A stretch of DNA of 64,000 nucleotides from the NCBI GenBank assembly GCA_025358925.1, contig JANYHT010000050.1:124001-188000 (forward strand), read 5' to 3'. Below are positions 28,380 to 36,656 of the stretch, one piece after another. The notes beneath the pieces are model-generated. The model did no database searches and had not been told where the DNA came from. It worked only from the letters and a program-made list of their open reading frames with translations. The position numbers and the translations under genes are program-made. This stretch comes from Gemmatimonadaceae bacterium. Its GTDB lineage: Bacteria > Gemmatimonadota > Gemmatimonadetes > Gemmatimonadales > Gemmatimonadaceae. Positions within the stretch are counted from its first letter, which is position 1. Each line of letters starts with the position of its first letter.

Positions 28380-29798
28380 ATGCCACATACCTCGACGTCT
28401 TCGTCTGCATTGTTTGGCGGTGCCGTGACTGTAGATGCCGGTCGCGTACACGTGCTCGATCCGGCCGCGTTACAGTCTGCTCACATGGACGCGCTGGTGC
28501 GCCGAGCGGTCTTTGGTGACGAAGGCGAGCGCAACGTGGCGCGTTGGCTGTTGTGGGAAATCGGCCAAGCCGTCGGGGTTCGACCCGCGTCGATTCACGA
28601 TTTGTATGCGGCGCGAGGGCAGGGAAAATGCCAGGGGTTTACCGTACCCGCAATGAATATTCGGGCGTCATCGTACGACACGATGCGTTCAATCTTTCGG
28701 ACCGCCATTGCGCTCGACGCTGGTGCGTTCATCTTGGAAATTGCACGCTCCGAAATTGCGTACACCGAGCAACGTCCAACGGAGTATGTGGCCGTGGCGA
28801 TCGGGTCGGCATTGCGTGAGGGATTTCGTGGACCCCTGTTCATTCAGGGTGATCACTTCCAAGTGAACCACAAGAAATTCGCGGTCGATCCGGTCACGGA
28901 GGTGAATGCGGTCAAAGCGTTGGTGAAAGAAGCGGTAGCTGCCGGATTTTACAACATCGACGTTGATACGTCGACACTGGTCGATCTTTCTATGGCCACA
29001 TTGACGGAGCAGCAGCGGCTCAACTATGAAGTGTGCGTGGACATCACACGTGCGGTGCGTGCTGAAGAGCCGTCGGGTGTGACCATTTCGATTGGTGGCG
29101 AGATTGGTGAAGTCGGCACAGAAAACTCTACCCCCGCCGAGTTGGAGGCCTTCATGGACGGCTACGTTGGCACATTGCGTGCACAGGCTGGGGACATGGC
29201 CGGTCTCTCCAAGATCTCCGTCCAGTCTGGCACGTCGCACGGTGGGGTCGTTTTGTCCGATGGCTCAATCGCTGACGTGAAGCTCGATCTCGATACACTC
29301 CAGTCACTTTCGAAGATTTCTCGCGAGCGATATGGGCTTTCGGGCGCTGTGCAGCATGGCGCGTCGACGTTGCCTGACACGGCGTTCCACAATTTTCCGC
29401 GCACGGAAACGGCTGAAATTCATCTCGCCACCAATTTTCAGAACATGCTGTACGATCATCTGCCCGCGGTAACGCGCGACGAGATTTACGCGTGGCTGGA
29501 GATCAACGCGAAAGAAGAACGCAAGCCAACCGACAGTGCGGAACAGTTCTTCTACAAGACGCGTAAGAAGGCGATCGGTCCCTTCAAGCGTCAGCTCTGG
29601 AGTTTGCCCGCCGATGTCCGTGCCACACTAGCTGCGGCATACGACGCGAAGTTCACGTTCCTTTTCAATCAGCTCGGGATCGCCGGCACGCGTGCGATGG
29701 TCGCGCAATACGTCTCGGCGCCTGAACAGCATCGCCCGCTGCCTGATGGTGCCAGCACAATTGTCGCGGCACCAGACGACGCGGATTTGAGCGACTGA
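28380..29798 (+). CDS. Class II fructose/tagatose-bisphosphate aldolase-like enzyme
   Basis: A 472-residue protein of the class II aldolase superfamily, longer than classical Fba (about 300-360). Family traits: FTVPAMNIRASSYDTMRSIFRTA, metal-site region FIQGDHFQVN (usual ALHLDHG), GGEIGEVGTENST with the catalytic-loop Glu, and AVQHGASTLPD (usual LHGGSG). An N-terminal extension of about 80 residues and a C-terminal tail are additional. Given the neighbours tal, pyk and pgi, cleavage of fructose-1,6-bisphosphate is likely; other sugar bisphosphates are possible. Confidence 0.82.
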   Translation: MPHTSTSSSALFGGAVTVDAGRVHVLDPAALQSAHMDALVRRAVFGDEGERNVARWLLWEIGQAVGVRPASIHDLYAARGQGKCQGFTVPAMNIRASSYDTMRSIFRTAIALDAGAFILEIARSEIAYTEQRPTEYVAVAIGSALREGFRGPLFIQGDHFQVNHKKFAVDPVTEVNAVKALVKEAVAAGFYNIDVDTSTLVDLSMATLTEQQRLNYEVCVDITRAVRAEEPSGVTISIGGEIGEVGTENSTPAELEAFMDGYVGTLRAQAGDMAGLSKISVQSGTSHGGVVLSDGSIADVKLDLDTLQSLSKISRERYGLSGAVQHGASTLPDTAFHNFPRTETAEIHLATNFQNMLYDHLPAVTRDEIYAWLEINAKEERKPTDSAEQFFYKTRKKAIGPFKRQLWSLPADVRATLAAAYDAKFTFLFNQLGIAGTRAMVAQYVSAPEQHRPLPDGASTIVAAPDDADLSD

Positions 29799-29827
29799 CA
29801 CACGCCGCACCGCGGCAGGAGCAACGC

Positions 29828-30361
29828 ATGTCTCGACAGGATGAGTACGACGATGAACGTGTAGTGGTAGTCAAGCGCGACGGCGGCAATGCCGGTGTCG
29901 GCATGATGTTATTAGGCCTCGCGATCGGCGCTGGTGCGGCGCTGCTGTTTGCACCAGCCAGCGGCGAAGAAACGCGCGAGCGGTTGCAGCGTGAGGCGCG
30001 CCGCGCTGGGCGGCGCGTGAAAGAGATGACTAACGAATTCGGTGAGACCATCACCGATGGCGTTGAGCGTACACGGTCGCGTTTTGACGAGCAGGTCACG
30101 CGCGCAAAAGATGCCGTTGGTTCTCGTACACAAGCGCTCGGGGACGCCGTTGATGCGGCGCGCGAGGCCGCGCTTGACGCGCGCGCCGATCTCGAGCGTG
30201 CCGTTGCCGATTCGAAGCGTGCCTATGCCGACAGTCGTCGTGCATACCGCGAGGCGCGCGCAGCCGACGCGAGACGCCATCATCACGACGACGCGCATTT
30301 GAGTCATGGAGCGTCGGATATCGTTCAGGAATCCGCTGACGGCGCTACGAGCGAGGGTTAA
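29828..30361 (+). CDS. YtxH domain protein (envelope/stress associated)
   Basis: A 177-residue protein. A charged N-terminus is followed by the Gly-rich hydrophobic segment of YtxH proteins (VGMMLLGLAIGAGAALLFAPASGEETRE cut at residues about 25-50) and then a long heptad-like helical region of repeated Arg, Asp and Ala (KEMTNEFGETITDGVERTR; ADSKRAYADSRRAYREARA). It ends in a His/Asp-rich tail. Members are small membrane-anchored coiled-coil proteins, often stress-induced; no enzymatic role is known. It overlaps the next gene by 56 nt. Confidence 0.82.
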   Translation: MSRQDEYDDERVVVVKRDGGNAGVGMMLLGLAIGAGAALLFAPASGEETRERLQREARRAGRRVKEMTNEFGETITDGVERTRSRFDEQVTRAKDAVGSRTQALGDAVDAAREAALDARADLERAVADSKRAYADSRRAYREARAADARRHHHDDAHLSHGASDIVQESADGATSEG

Positions 30362-31253
30362 AGCGGCAGGCAACATTGTCCTTCGCGTCTGGAATCAAGG
30401 CGCGGAGGACAATGTGCTCTTCTTGGCCGGCGGTCTCGCGTTTAACGTGCTGCTCGCGTTGGTACCGCTCGTGCTGCTACTTATTACCGGCTTATCGTTT
30501 TTGCTCGGTAGTTCGTCGGAAGAAGCGGCATCGACCGTTACGGGTTTAGTGGAAGCGTTGCTGCCAAATAATCCTGGCGCAGCAACAACACTTTTGCGCG
30601 GTATTGTCGCGGACGTACTGCGTACGCGCGGTGCCATTGGGATGTATTCGGCCATCAGCTTTGCGTGGTTTTCCACGCGATTATTTGGGTCGCTCCGCAG
30701 TTGTCTTTCGTTGGTTTTCGATCGTGTCGATCACGGCATTGTCTTTGGGAAATTGTACGATTTTGTCGCGACGATTGTCACCACCGTCGCGGTCGTCGTG
30801 TATGTGGTGTTCTCCACATATCTCGACCTAGCCACCACGCGCGGCCTCGCATTTCTCGTCGGCCTGGGATTGCGCGCATCCGCAATGAGCGGCATCGCGT
30901 ACATCTTCGGAAGGTTGGTCGCGATTGCTGTTGTGTTCTTGCTTTTCTTGGCGCTGTATCGCGGACTGCCGCGACATCGACCGAGCATCCGCACAGCGGT
31001 CGTCGCCGCTGGCTCTGCGGCGTTGCTCTTCGAAATTGCGCGACATGTATTTGCGATATTGGTGCAACAACTGGATCCCAGTTCCCTTTATACGGGCTCG
31101 ATCGCCGCAATTGTCGCGGTCGTCTTCTGGACGTACTACGGCGCGTTACTCTTCCTCATTGGCGGCGAGGTCGCACACGCGATCGATCGTCGCCGCATCG
31201 AGTCCATCGAGACTATCGTGCCCACGCGACCCCCCACTCGCAAAAAAAAGTGA
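30306..31253 (+). CDS. YihY/BrkB family inner-membrane protein
   Basis: A 315-residue integral membrane protein with six hydrophobic segments. The family signature is seen in LFLAGGLAFNVLLALVPLVLL near the start, SAISFAWFSTRLFGSLRSCLS in the middle, and SLYTGSIAAIVAVVFWTYYGALLFLIGGEV near the end. Function is unproven (once annotated ribonuclease BN). The ATG at 30306 lies inside ytxH; no other start before the first membrane segment is convincing, so the 56-nt overlap appears genuine. Confidence 0.9.
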   Translation: MERRISFRNPLTALRARVKAAGNIVLRVWNQGAEDNVLFLAGGLAFNVLLALVPLVLLLITGLSFLLGSSSEEAASTVTGLVEALLPNNPGAATTLLRGIVADVLRTRGAIGMYSAISFAWFSTRLFGSLRSCLSLVFDRVDHGIVFGKLYDFVATIVTTVAVVVYVVFSTYLDLATTRGLAFLVGLGLRASAMSGIAYIFGRLVAIAVVFLLFLALYRGLPRHRPSIRTAVVAAGSAALLFEIARHVFAILVQQLDPSSLYTGSIAAIVAVVFWTYYGALLFLIGGEVAHAIDRRRIESIETIVPTRPPTRKKK

Positions 31254-32308
31254 CCGCTTCGCACGATTATCGCACACGCCCCTTGATTGACATCCGCAGC
31301 GATACGGTCACCAAACCCACGGACGCGATGCGTCGCGCGATGGCAGATGCAGACGTGGGCGATGATGTGCTGGATGGCGACCCCACCACGCGTCGCCTTG
31401 AAGCCATGGTCGCCGAGCGATTGGGCAAGGAACAAGCGTTGTTTTTTCCAACGGGCACGATGGCAAATCAAGTCGCCATTTGGTTACATACGCAGCCCGG
31501 CACCGAAATTTTCGTGGACGCCGAATCCCATATCGTGCACTGGGAAATGGCCGGAGCGTCGGCGTTGGCTGGCGTACAGTTATACCCGGTGCACGGGACC
31601 ACGAGTGTGATGCAGGCGGCCGATTTAGCCGCCGCGTTCCGACCGTTTTCGGCGCAGGGTATGGATGCCTCACTCGTGTGCTACGAAAACACGCACAATG
31701 GGGCGGGCGGAGTGGTGACGTCACTCGACGCGTCGCGCGCGCTCTTCAACGTCGCGCGCAGCGCCGGACTGCCGGTGCACCTCGACGGCGCACGTCTCTG
31801 GAATGCCGCAGCGGCAACTGCCACATCGCTTGCCGATTTCGCGTCGTGCGCGGACACCGTCATGGTGTCGTTCACGAAGGGACTTGGCGCGCCGGTCGGA
31901 GCGGCGTTGGCTGGCCGCGCCGAACATATTGCGCGCGCCTACAAAATTCGCAAACGCTTTGGCGGCGGTATGCGCCAGAGTGGCGTACTCGCGGCCGCCG
32001 CGATTTATGGACTCGAACATCATTTCGCCCGCCTCGCGGAAGACCACGAAGCCGCACGCTATCTCGCAAATCTCATCGATGGCGTCGGTGGCGCGACGGT
32101 GGTGCAGCCGGACACCAACATCGTGATGCTCGACCTTCCCTCACCGAGCGCCGATGACATCGTCGCGCGCGCACAATCACTCGGTGTACTCGTTTCCGCG
32201 TGGACCCCGAGTCGTATCCGCGCGGTTACGCATCTCGACGCGCCAATGGCCTTAATCGCGGCTACGGCGCCGCTACTGATGCGAGCGATCGCTGAATCGT
32301 TGTCGTAG
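31250..32308 (+). CDS. ltaE: Low-specificity L-threonine aldolase
   Basis: A 352-residue PLP enzyme of the fold-type I beta-eliminating lyase group, splitting L-threonine or L-allo-threonine to glycine and acetaldehyde. Motifs: DIRSDTVTKPTDAMRRAM at the start, FFPTGTMANQVA, CYENTHNGAGGV, VHLDGARLWNAA, and the PLP-binding Lys in MVSFTKGLGAPVG. The start is GTG at 31250, overlapping the YihY stop as GTGA. Its apparent longer frame upstream is out-of-frame shadow of the YihY gene. Confidence 0.93.
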   Translation: MTASHDYRTRPLIDIRSDTVTKPTDAMRRAMADADVGDDVLDGDPTTRRLEAMVAERLGKEQALFFPTGTMANQVAIWLHTQPGTEIFVDAESHIVHWEMAGASALAGVQLYPVHGTTSVMQAADLAAAFRPFSAQGMDASLVCYENTHNGAGGVVTSLDASRALFNVARSAGLPVHLDGARLWNAAAATATSLADFASCADTVMVSFTKGLGAPVGAALAGRAEHIARAYKIRKRFGGGMRQSGVLAAAAIYGLEHHFARLAEDHEAARYLANLIDGVGGATVVQPDTNIVMLDLPSPSADDIVARAQSLGVLVSAWTPSRIRAVTHLDAPMALIAATAPLLMRAIAESLS

Positions 32309-32337
32309 TTGTCGACGGTAGTCCCTATCGATTATCT
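32309..32337 (+). promoter_or_regulatory. Candidate sigma-70 promoter of the SRP RNA gene
   Basis: TTGTCG (32309-32314) and TTATCT (32332-32337) are separated by 17 bp. Transcription would begin near 32344, exactly where the predicted SRP RNA stem starts. Confidence 0.55.
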
Positions 32338-32343
32338 TCCTGA

Positions 32344-32445
32344 GGCTCCGGGTCCCGGAGGGCACCAGCCCGCCAATCCCGTCAGGACCCCGAAGGTAGC
32401 AGCGGCACGTGGAGTCTAGCGTCGCTTCGTCAGGCCCGGAGCACT
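32344..32445 (+). ncRNA. ffs: Signal recognition particle RNA, small bacterial type (4.5S)
   Basis: The apical SRP signature is clear at 32380-32403: GTCAGG, then the CGAAGG tetraloop-like region, then AGCAGC, as bound by Ffh. The ends pair: GCTCCGGG (32345-32352) with CCCGGAGC (32435-32442). The length of about 100 nt fits the small form without an Alu domain. A strong terminator follows directly. The position just upstream of dnaX-ebfC-recR is a common bacterial arrangement. Exact ends are estimated. Confidence 0.9.
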
Positions 32446-32494
32446 GCGCGCGGGAGGATCTGCTCCAATTGGAGACGACCTCCCGCGCGCTTTT
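32446..32494 (+). terminator. Strong intrinsic terminator after ffs
   Basis: A perfect 12-bp stem (GCGCGCGGGAGG at 32446-32457 and CCTCCCGCGCGC at 32479-32490) is followed by TTTT. The loop holds a smaller palindrome, CTCCAATTGGAG. Confidence 0.92.
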
Positions 32495-32499
32495 ACCTA

Positions 32500-32552
32500 T
32501 CCCTAATCCTAATCCCTAATCCCTAATCCCTAATCCCTAATCCCTAATCCCT
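32500..32552. repeat. CCCTAAT heptamer tandem array
   Basis: Six to seven consecutive CCCTAAT units, with one 6-nt unit (CCTAAT), lie between the ffs terminator and the dnaX start codon at 32568. It is the reverse-strand form of the ATTAGGG repeat found after the cupredoxin gene at 6335-6354. The tract sits in the presumed 5' region of dnaX. Confidence 0.95.
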
Positions 32553-32567
32553 GCTAGCTTTCTCCGA

Positions 32568-34376
32568 ATGTCTCTCGCGCTCGCTCGCAAATATCGTCCC
32601 CGTAATTTCGCGTCCGTTGCCGTGCAATCGCACGTGGCGAACACGCTCAAAGGCGCCATCGCTCGCGACCGCGTGGCGCACGGTTATCTGCTTTGTGGGC
32701 CGCGTGGCACCGGGAAAACCACGCTCGCGCGCGTGCTCGCCATGGCGCTCAATTGCGAACGACGCGGCGACCCGGAGCTGCAGGGCGAACCCTGCGGTCA
32801 GTGCATCAGCTGTCAGCGTATTTGGGCGGGCAGCGCATCCCTCGATGTCGTTGAAATCGACGCGGCGTCCAACCGTGGCGTTGATGATGCACGCGAACTG
32901 CGTGAGCGCGCGATGTATGCGCCGTCGGGCGACGATCGCTACAAAGTGTACATCGTCGACGAAGCGCACATGCTCACACGTGAAGCGTGGAATGCGCTGC
33001 TGAAAATTCTTGAAGAGCCACCACCACGTGTGGTGTTTGTATTCGCGACGACTGAACCGCAAAAAATTGCGCAGGCCGCCGCGCCCGTGCTATCGCGATT
33101 GCAGCGTTTCGATCTCAAACGCATCGGTCCTGCCGAAATTCGCGAACGGCTCGCCATCGTGCTCACGGAAGAAGGCATTGCGTTTGAGGACGAAGCACTT
33201 GGCATGATTGCACGCGCGGCCGATGGTGGTTTGCGTGATGCACTCTCGCTCACCGATCAAGTGTTGTCGATCGGCGAAAGCGGACATGTAACCGCCGACA
33301 GTGTGCGCGTTGCGTTGGGACTTGTGCCGGATGAGGAGTACCTCGCGCTCCTCGACATTGTGATCGAACGTCGCGCGGCGGATGTGTTTCCGGCCGTGCA
33401 ACGGCTTGCCGACAACGGCGTTGATTTCGCGCTCATTTTGTCTGGATTCGGGGACCTGCTTCGGGCGCAACTCACGTACGCGTTGGGTGGCGTGCCGGGG
33501 GAGGTGCCGGAACGCATGCGCGTGGCACTTGAGCAACGGAAATCCAAAGTCGCGACCGGTGACCTGTTGCGCATGCTGCACGCGTTACTTGAAATGGAGC
33601 CGATGTTCCGGCGCAGCGGTCAACGGCAATTACTCATCGAAACATTACTCGTGCGTTTTGCGCTGCTCGATCGCACCGTCGAACTTGAAAACGTCCTTCG
33701 TGGCTTTGGTGAGGGTGGTCGTGACGATCCACCCTCGCGTCGCGTCGCACACGAGCCACGTATCGCGTCCGCACACGCGTCACCTCCCGCACCGCCTGCG
33801 GCAATTGCGATTCGCGGGGATGCCTCACCCGCGTTACGCACCCCCCTGCAGGTACCCGTGCCGCGTCCCGCGACGCAGCAAGTCGCGCAAGCCGCGGCCG
33901 CGGCGCAACTCGCGCATTCGGCATCAGTGCCGCACGCAAGCAGCGTCGCGAACGTGACCACCGCCGCACCCATCGTGCCGCCATCGATCGAGCACGTGCG
34001 TTCACGGTGGACGCACGTGGTGGAAACGATGCGCAAGGCGGGACGCGGCATGGTCGCAGAGTCGCTGCAACGCATCACTCCGCTCGAAGTGACAACGCAT
34101 GGTGCCGTGCTCTTAGGCTATGCGGCAACCGATGACACGTTCGCGCGCGCCGTCGATAGTTCGCGCGCTGATGTCCTCGCCGCAATACAAGCGTGCCTTG
34201 AGGGTGTGACCGCGTTCTCTCTGCGCGCGCAGACGGCACCTGCAGAGCATGTCGTGCGCAATAACACACGGCTAACGCAAGCGGATGCGCAGCAGCAGCG
34301 TCTTGATCAGTTGTCGGCGCGCGATCCGGTACTCGAAGCCGCCGTGCGTGTGCTGGATCTCGAATTGCTCAACTGA
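32568..34376 (+). CDS. dnaX: DNA polymerase III subunits gamma/tau
   Basis: A 602-residue clamp-loader ATPase. Walker A GPRGTGKTT (residues 44-52), a four-Cys zinc module (from CERRGDPELQGEPCGQCISC, residues about 64-83), Walker B region VYIVDEAHML, sensor 1 VFVFATTEPQKI. After about residue 370 an Ala/Pro-rich linker leads to a C-terminal tau-type domain (IEHVRSRWTHVVETMRKAG). No clear A-rich slippage site near the linker was found, so production of a separate gamma form by frameshifting is not supported. Confidence 0.96.
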   Translation: MSLALARKYRPRNFASVAVQSHVANTLKGAIARDRVAHGYLLCGPRGTGKTTLARVLAMALNCERRGDPELQGEPCGQCISCQRIWAGSASLDVVEIDAASNRGVDDARELRERAMYAPSGDDRYKVYIVDEAHMLTREAWNALLKILEEPPPRVVFVFATTEPQKIAQAAAPVLSRLQRFDLKRIGPAEIRERLAIVLTEEGIAFEDEALGMIARAADGGLRDALSLTDQVLSIGESGHVTADSVRVALGLVPDEEYLALLDIVIERRAADVFPAVQRLADNGVDFALILSGFGDLLRAQLTYALGGVPGEVPERMRVALEQRKSKVATGDLLRMLHALLEMEPMFRRSGQRQLLIETLLVRFALLDRTVELENVLRGFGEGGRDDPPSRRVAHEPRIASAHASPPAPPAAIAIRGDASPALRTPLQVPVPRPATQQVAQAAAAAQLAHSASVPHASSVANVTTAAPIVPPSIEHVRSRWTHVVETMRKAGRGMVAESLQRITPLEVTTHGAVLLGYAATDDTFARAVDSSRADVLAAIQACLEGVTAFSLRAQTAPAEHVVRNNTRLTQADAQQQRLDQLSARDPVLEAAVRVLDLELLN

Positions 34377-34432
34377 CACGCAGCGACGCATCGGCGCTGC
34401 ATCCACCACCGCACTCTCACTACGTTACGATC

Positions 34433-34750
34433 ATGGCCGACATCTTCAAATTGATGGAGCAGTTCAAGAACATGCAGGGCAACCTGCAAAAGGCGCAGGA
34501 AGATCTTGCGCGTCAATCGTTCAGCGGATCCGCCGGCGGCGGCATGGTCACCGTCGAATGCGACGGCAAGATGCAAGTCAAGCGCGTCAAGATTGATCGC
34601 ACCGTGGTTAATCCGGACGACATCGAGATGCTCGAAGATCTGATTGTGGTAGCCACTGCCGAAGCGCAGAAAAAGGCGGGCGAAAGCGCCATGAGCGAGA
34701 TGAGCAAAGTGACCGGCGGGATCGAACTTCCGTTCAAATTGCCGTTTTAA
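34433..34750 (+). CDS. ebfC: YbaB/EbfC family nucleoid-associated protein
   Basis: A 105-residue protein of the YbaB/EbfC family. It starts MADIFKLMEQFKNMQGNLQKAQ, followed by the Gly-rich turn and the conserved beta strands (GMVTVECDGKMQVKRVKID) and a C-terminal helix. Members form dimers and bind DNA. The dnaX-ebfC-recR order is conserved in many bacteria. Confidence 0.95.
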   Translation: MADIFKLMEQFKNMQGNLQKAQEDLARQSFSGSAGGGMVTVECDGKMQVKRVKIDRTVVNPDDIEMLEDLIVVATAEAQKKAGESAMSEMSKVTGGIELPFKLPF

Positions 34751-34764
34751 GCGCACACGCGCGC

Positions 34765-35355
34765 ATGTCCATTATCGACACGCTTACGGGCGAACTCGCA
34801 CGGCTACCGGGCATCGGTCGGAAAACCGCACTGCGGTTGACGTATCATCTACTGAAGCAGCCGGCGGAGCAAACCAAACGCTTGGCAGAAGCGCTTGCTG
34901 CACTGCGTGAGCGCGTGCGTGCCTGTGATCGCTGTCGCAACCTGACCGAGATGCCGCTGTGCGCGATCTGTGCCGATCTGCGTCGTGATGCAACCATCAT
35001 TTGCGTGGTGGAAGAAGCTGCGGACATCGCGTCGATCGAACGCGCCGGTGAGTTCCGTGGGCTCTATCATGTGCTTGGTGGGCGCCTGTCGCCGCTGGAT
35101 GGCGTTGGTCCGGATGACTTGGCCATCGGGCCGCTGCTGGCCCGCGTCGGCCCGGAAGCCGTGCGCGAAGTCATCCTCGCGACAAATCCGTCACTCGAAG
35201 GCGAGGCGACGGCGTTATACGTGCAGCGGCAATTGGCGTCGCAGTCGGTGCGGGTCACGAGAATTGCCCGCGGACTGCCTGTTGGTGGCGACCTCGAATA
35301 TGCCGACGGTGTAACGATCGCCCAAGCCCTCTCGGCGAGACGTGAGATGGTGTGA
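34765..35355 (+). CDS. recR: Recombination mediator protein RecR
   Basis: A 196-residue RecR. It has the helix-hairpin-helix (LARLPGIGRKTALRLTYHLL), a C4 zinc finger (CDRC...CAIC), and a Toprim domain beginning ICVVEEAADIASIE with the later GLPVGGDLEYADGVTI Walker B-like motif. It acts with RecO in loading RecA at gaps. It starts 14 nt after ebfC and overlaps the longest frame of the next ORF only outside its likely coding part. Confidence 0.96.
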   Translation: MSIIDTLTGELARLPGIGRKTALRLTYHLLKQPAEQTKRLAEALAALRERVRACDRCRNLTEMPLCAICADLRRDATIICVVEEAADIASIERAGEFRGLYHVLGGRLSPLDGVGPDDLAIGPLLARVGPEAVREVILATNPSLEGEATALYVQRQLASQSVRVTRIARGLPVGGDLEYADGVTIAQALSARREMV

Positions 35356-35473
35356 ATGCCGCTGGCGAGATGGCGAGCGTGGTGGGAAAGGTTACTTTCG
35401 ATGGTCGATACGCGTTGATAGTGCGCAACTCCTTTCGTGTGAAGGAGTGCTCGTTCCCCTTGTCCCCACGTTC

Positions 35474-35962
35474 ATGTCCGTCGGCGCAGCCACCTGGTCG
35501 TTCACTGAGGATGACTTCGGGGCCATCACCATTACGCTGCAGCGCTTTCTCTATGATGCCAAGGCGCGCTGCGCGCTCATCGTCGATCGGAGCGGACAGT
35601 TGGTAGCCACAGTCGGCGAGCCGCCCACGTTTGATGCGACGGCGTTTGCAACGCTCACGGCGGCCGACTTCAGCGCCAACGATCAACTCGCACGACTCAT
35701 CGGCGAAAGCGATTTCAGCGTGCTCTTCCATCAGGGCGAACGCGAATCGATGTACTTGGCCGACATCGCGCGTCGGGTGATTCTGGTTGTGTTGTTTGAC
35801 AATCGGACGACGCTGGGACTGGTGCGGCTTCGCATGCGTGGCGCGGTGGACGAACTCACCAAAATTTTCGAAGGCGTTTTCGCGCGTGGCAGCAGTGCCC
35901 ACGCCGCGCCGCCGGGCTTTCTGGCTGGTGCCGAAGACGAGATTGACCGCCTCTTCCAGTAA
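35474..35962 (+). CDS. mglB: Roadblock/LC7 domain protein, MglB-like
   Basis: A 162-residue protein with a Roadblock/LC7 domain (about residues 10-125): LQRFLYDAKARCALIVDRSGQLVATVGE, ANDQLARLIGESDFSVLFHQGERESMYLADI, and VILVVLFDNRTTLGLVRLRM. This is the pattern of MglB, the GTPase-activating partner of MglA. It ends 9 nt before mglA, which supports the assignment. The start at ATG 35474 is chosen because the longer frame overlaps recR; a GTG at 35447 is an alternative. Confidence 0.82.
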   Translation: MSVGAATWSFTEDDFGAITITLQRFLYDAKARCALIVDRSGQLVATVGEPPTFDATAFATLTAADFSANDQLARLIGESDFSVLFHQGERESMYLADIARRVILVVLFDNRTTLGLVRLRMRGAVDELTKIFEGVFARGSSAHAAPPGFLAGAEDEIDRLFQ

Positions 35963-35971
35963 TCGCGCGCG

Positions 35972-36649
35972 ATGTCGATGATCAACTACGCCTCCCGCGA
36001 GATCAACTGTAAAATTGTTTATTACGGCCCGGGACTCGGCGGCAAGACCACCAATCTCGAATATGTGTACGGCAAAGTGTCGCCCAACACGCGCGGCAAG
36101 CTCATTTCGCTTGCAACAGAAACGGAGCGGACGCTCTTTTTCGACTTTCTCCCGGTTGATCTCGGGACCATTCGGGGCTTTCGGACCCGTTTTCATTTGT
36201 ACACCGTGCCCGGACAGGTCTACTACAACGCGAGCCGGAAGCTCATCTTAAAAGGTGTGGACGGCGTTGTTTTTGTTGCGGACTCGCAAACCGAACGCGC
36301 TGAAGCAAATCTTGAGTCCATGCAGAACCTGTACGACAACATGGCGGCGTACGGATACGATCTCACGCGCATGCCATTTGTCATTCAATACAACAAGCGC
36401 GATCTGCCAAACGCTGCACCGTTGGCCGAGTTGCAAACGATGCTCAATCCCGGTTGGGAAGTGACCGATCCGGCGCGCATGCGCGGACTGGCCGATCCGT
36501 TCCGACCAGGTGAACTACTCATCTCGCAGCTTCCAACGGGTGAGTGGGTCGAACGATCTCCGTATTTCGAAGCGGTCGCCGTCACTGGCGATGGTGTCTT
36601 CGATACCCTGAAAGCTGTGTCCAAGCTCGTCCTCAAGACGCTCGCCTGA
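35972..36649 (+). CDS. mglA: Ras-like small GTPase MglA
   Basis: A 225-residue GTPase very similar to MglA: P-loop [12 protein letters not shown] (residues 17-28), [16 protein letters not shown], the DxxG-equivalent [12 protein letters not shown] (79-89), and the guanine motif QYNKRDLP (139-146). MglA controls cell polarity and motility together with MglB. The protein is about 30 residues longer than the Myxococcus form; the extra residues (about 162-197, containing [17 protein letters not shown]) lie between the NKRD helix and the TGDGVF motif. Confidence 0.93.
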   Translation: MSMINYASREINCKIVYYGPGLGGKTTNLEYVYGKVSPNTRGKLISLATETERTLFFDFLPVDLGTIRGFRTRFHLYTVPGQVYYNASRKLILKGVDGVVFVADSQTERAEANLESMQNLYDNMAAYGYDLTRMPFVIQYNKRDLPNAAPLAELQTMLNPGWEVTDPARMRGLADPFRPGELLISQLPTGEWVERSPYFEAVAVTGDGVFDTLKAVSKLVLKTLA

Positions 36650-36656
36650 GCCCTTC

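Noticed and set aside
32500-32552. Heptamer array as a CRISPR or a true telomere
   Set aside because: Units are 7 nt without spacers, and the array lies inside a chromosome between ffs and dnaX.
33050-33075. A-rich run in dnaX as a programmed frameshift site
   Set aside because: It lies in the ATPase domain, far ahead of the gamma/tau boundary, and lacks a slippery heptamer in frame with a stem-loop and a close stop.
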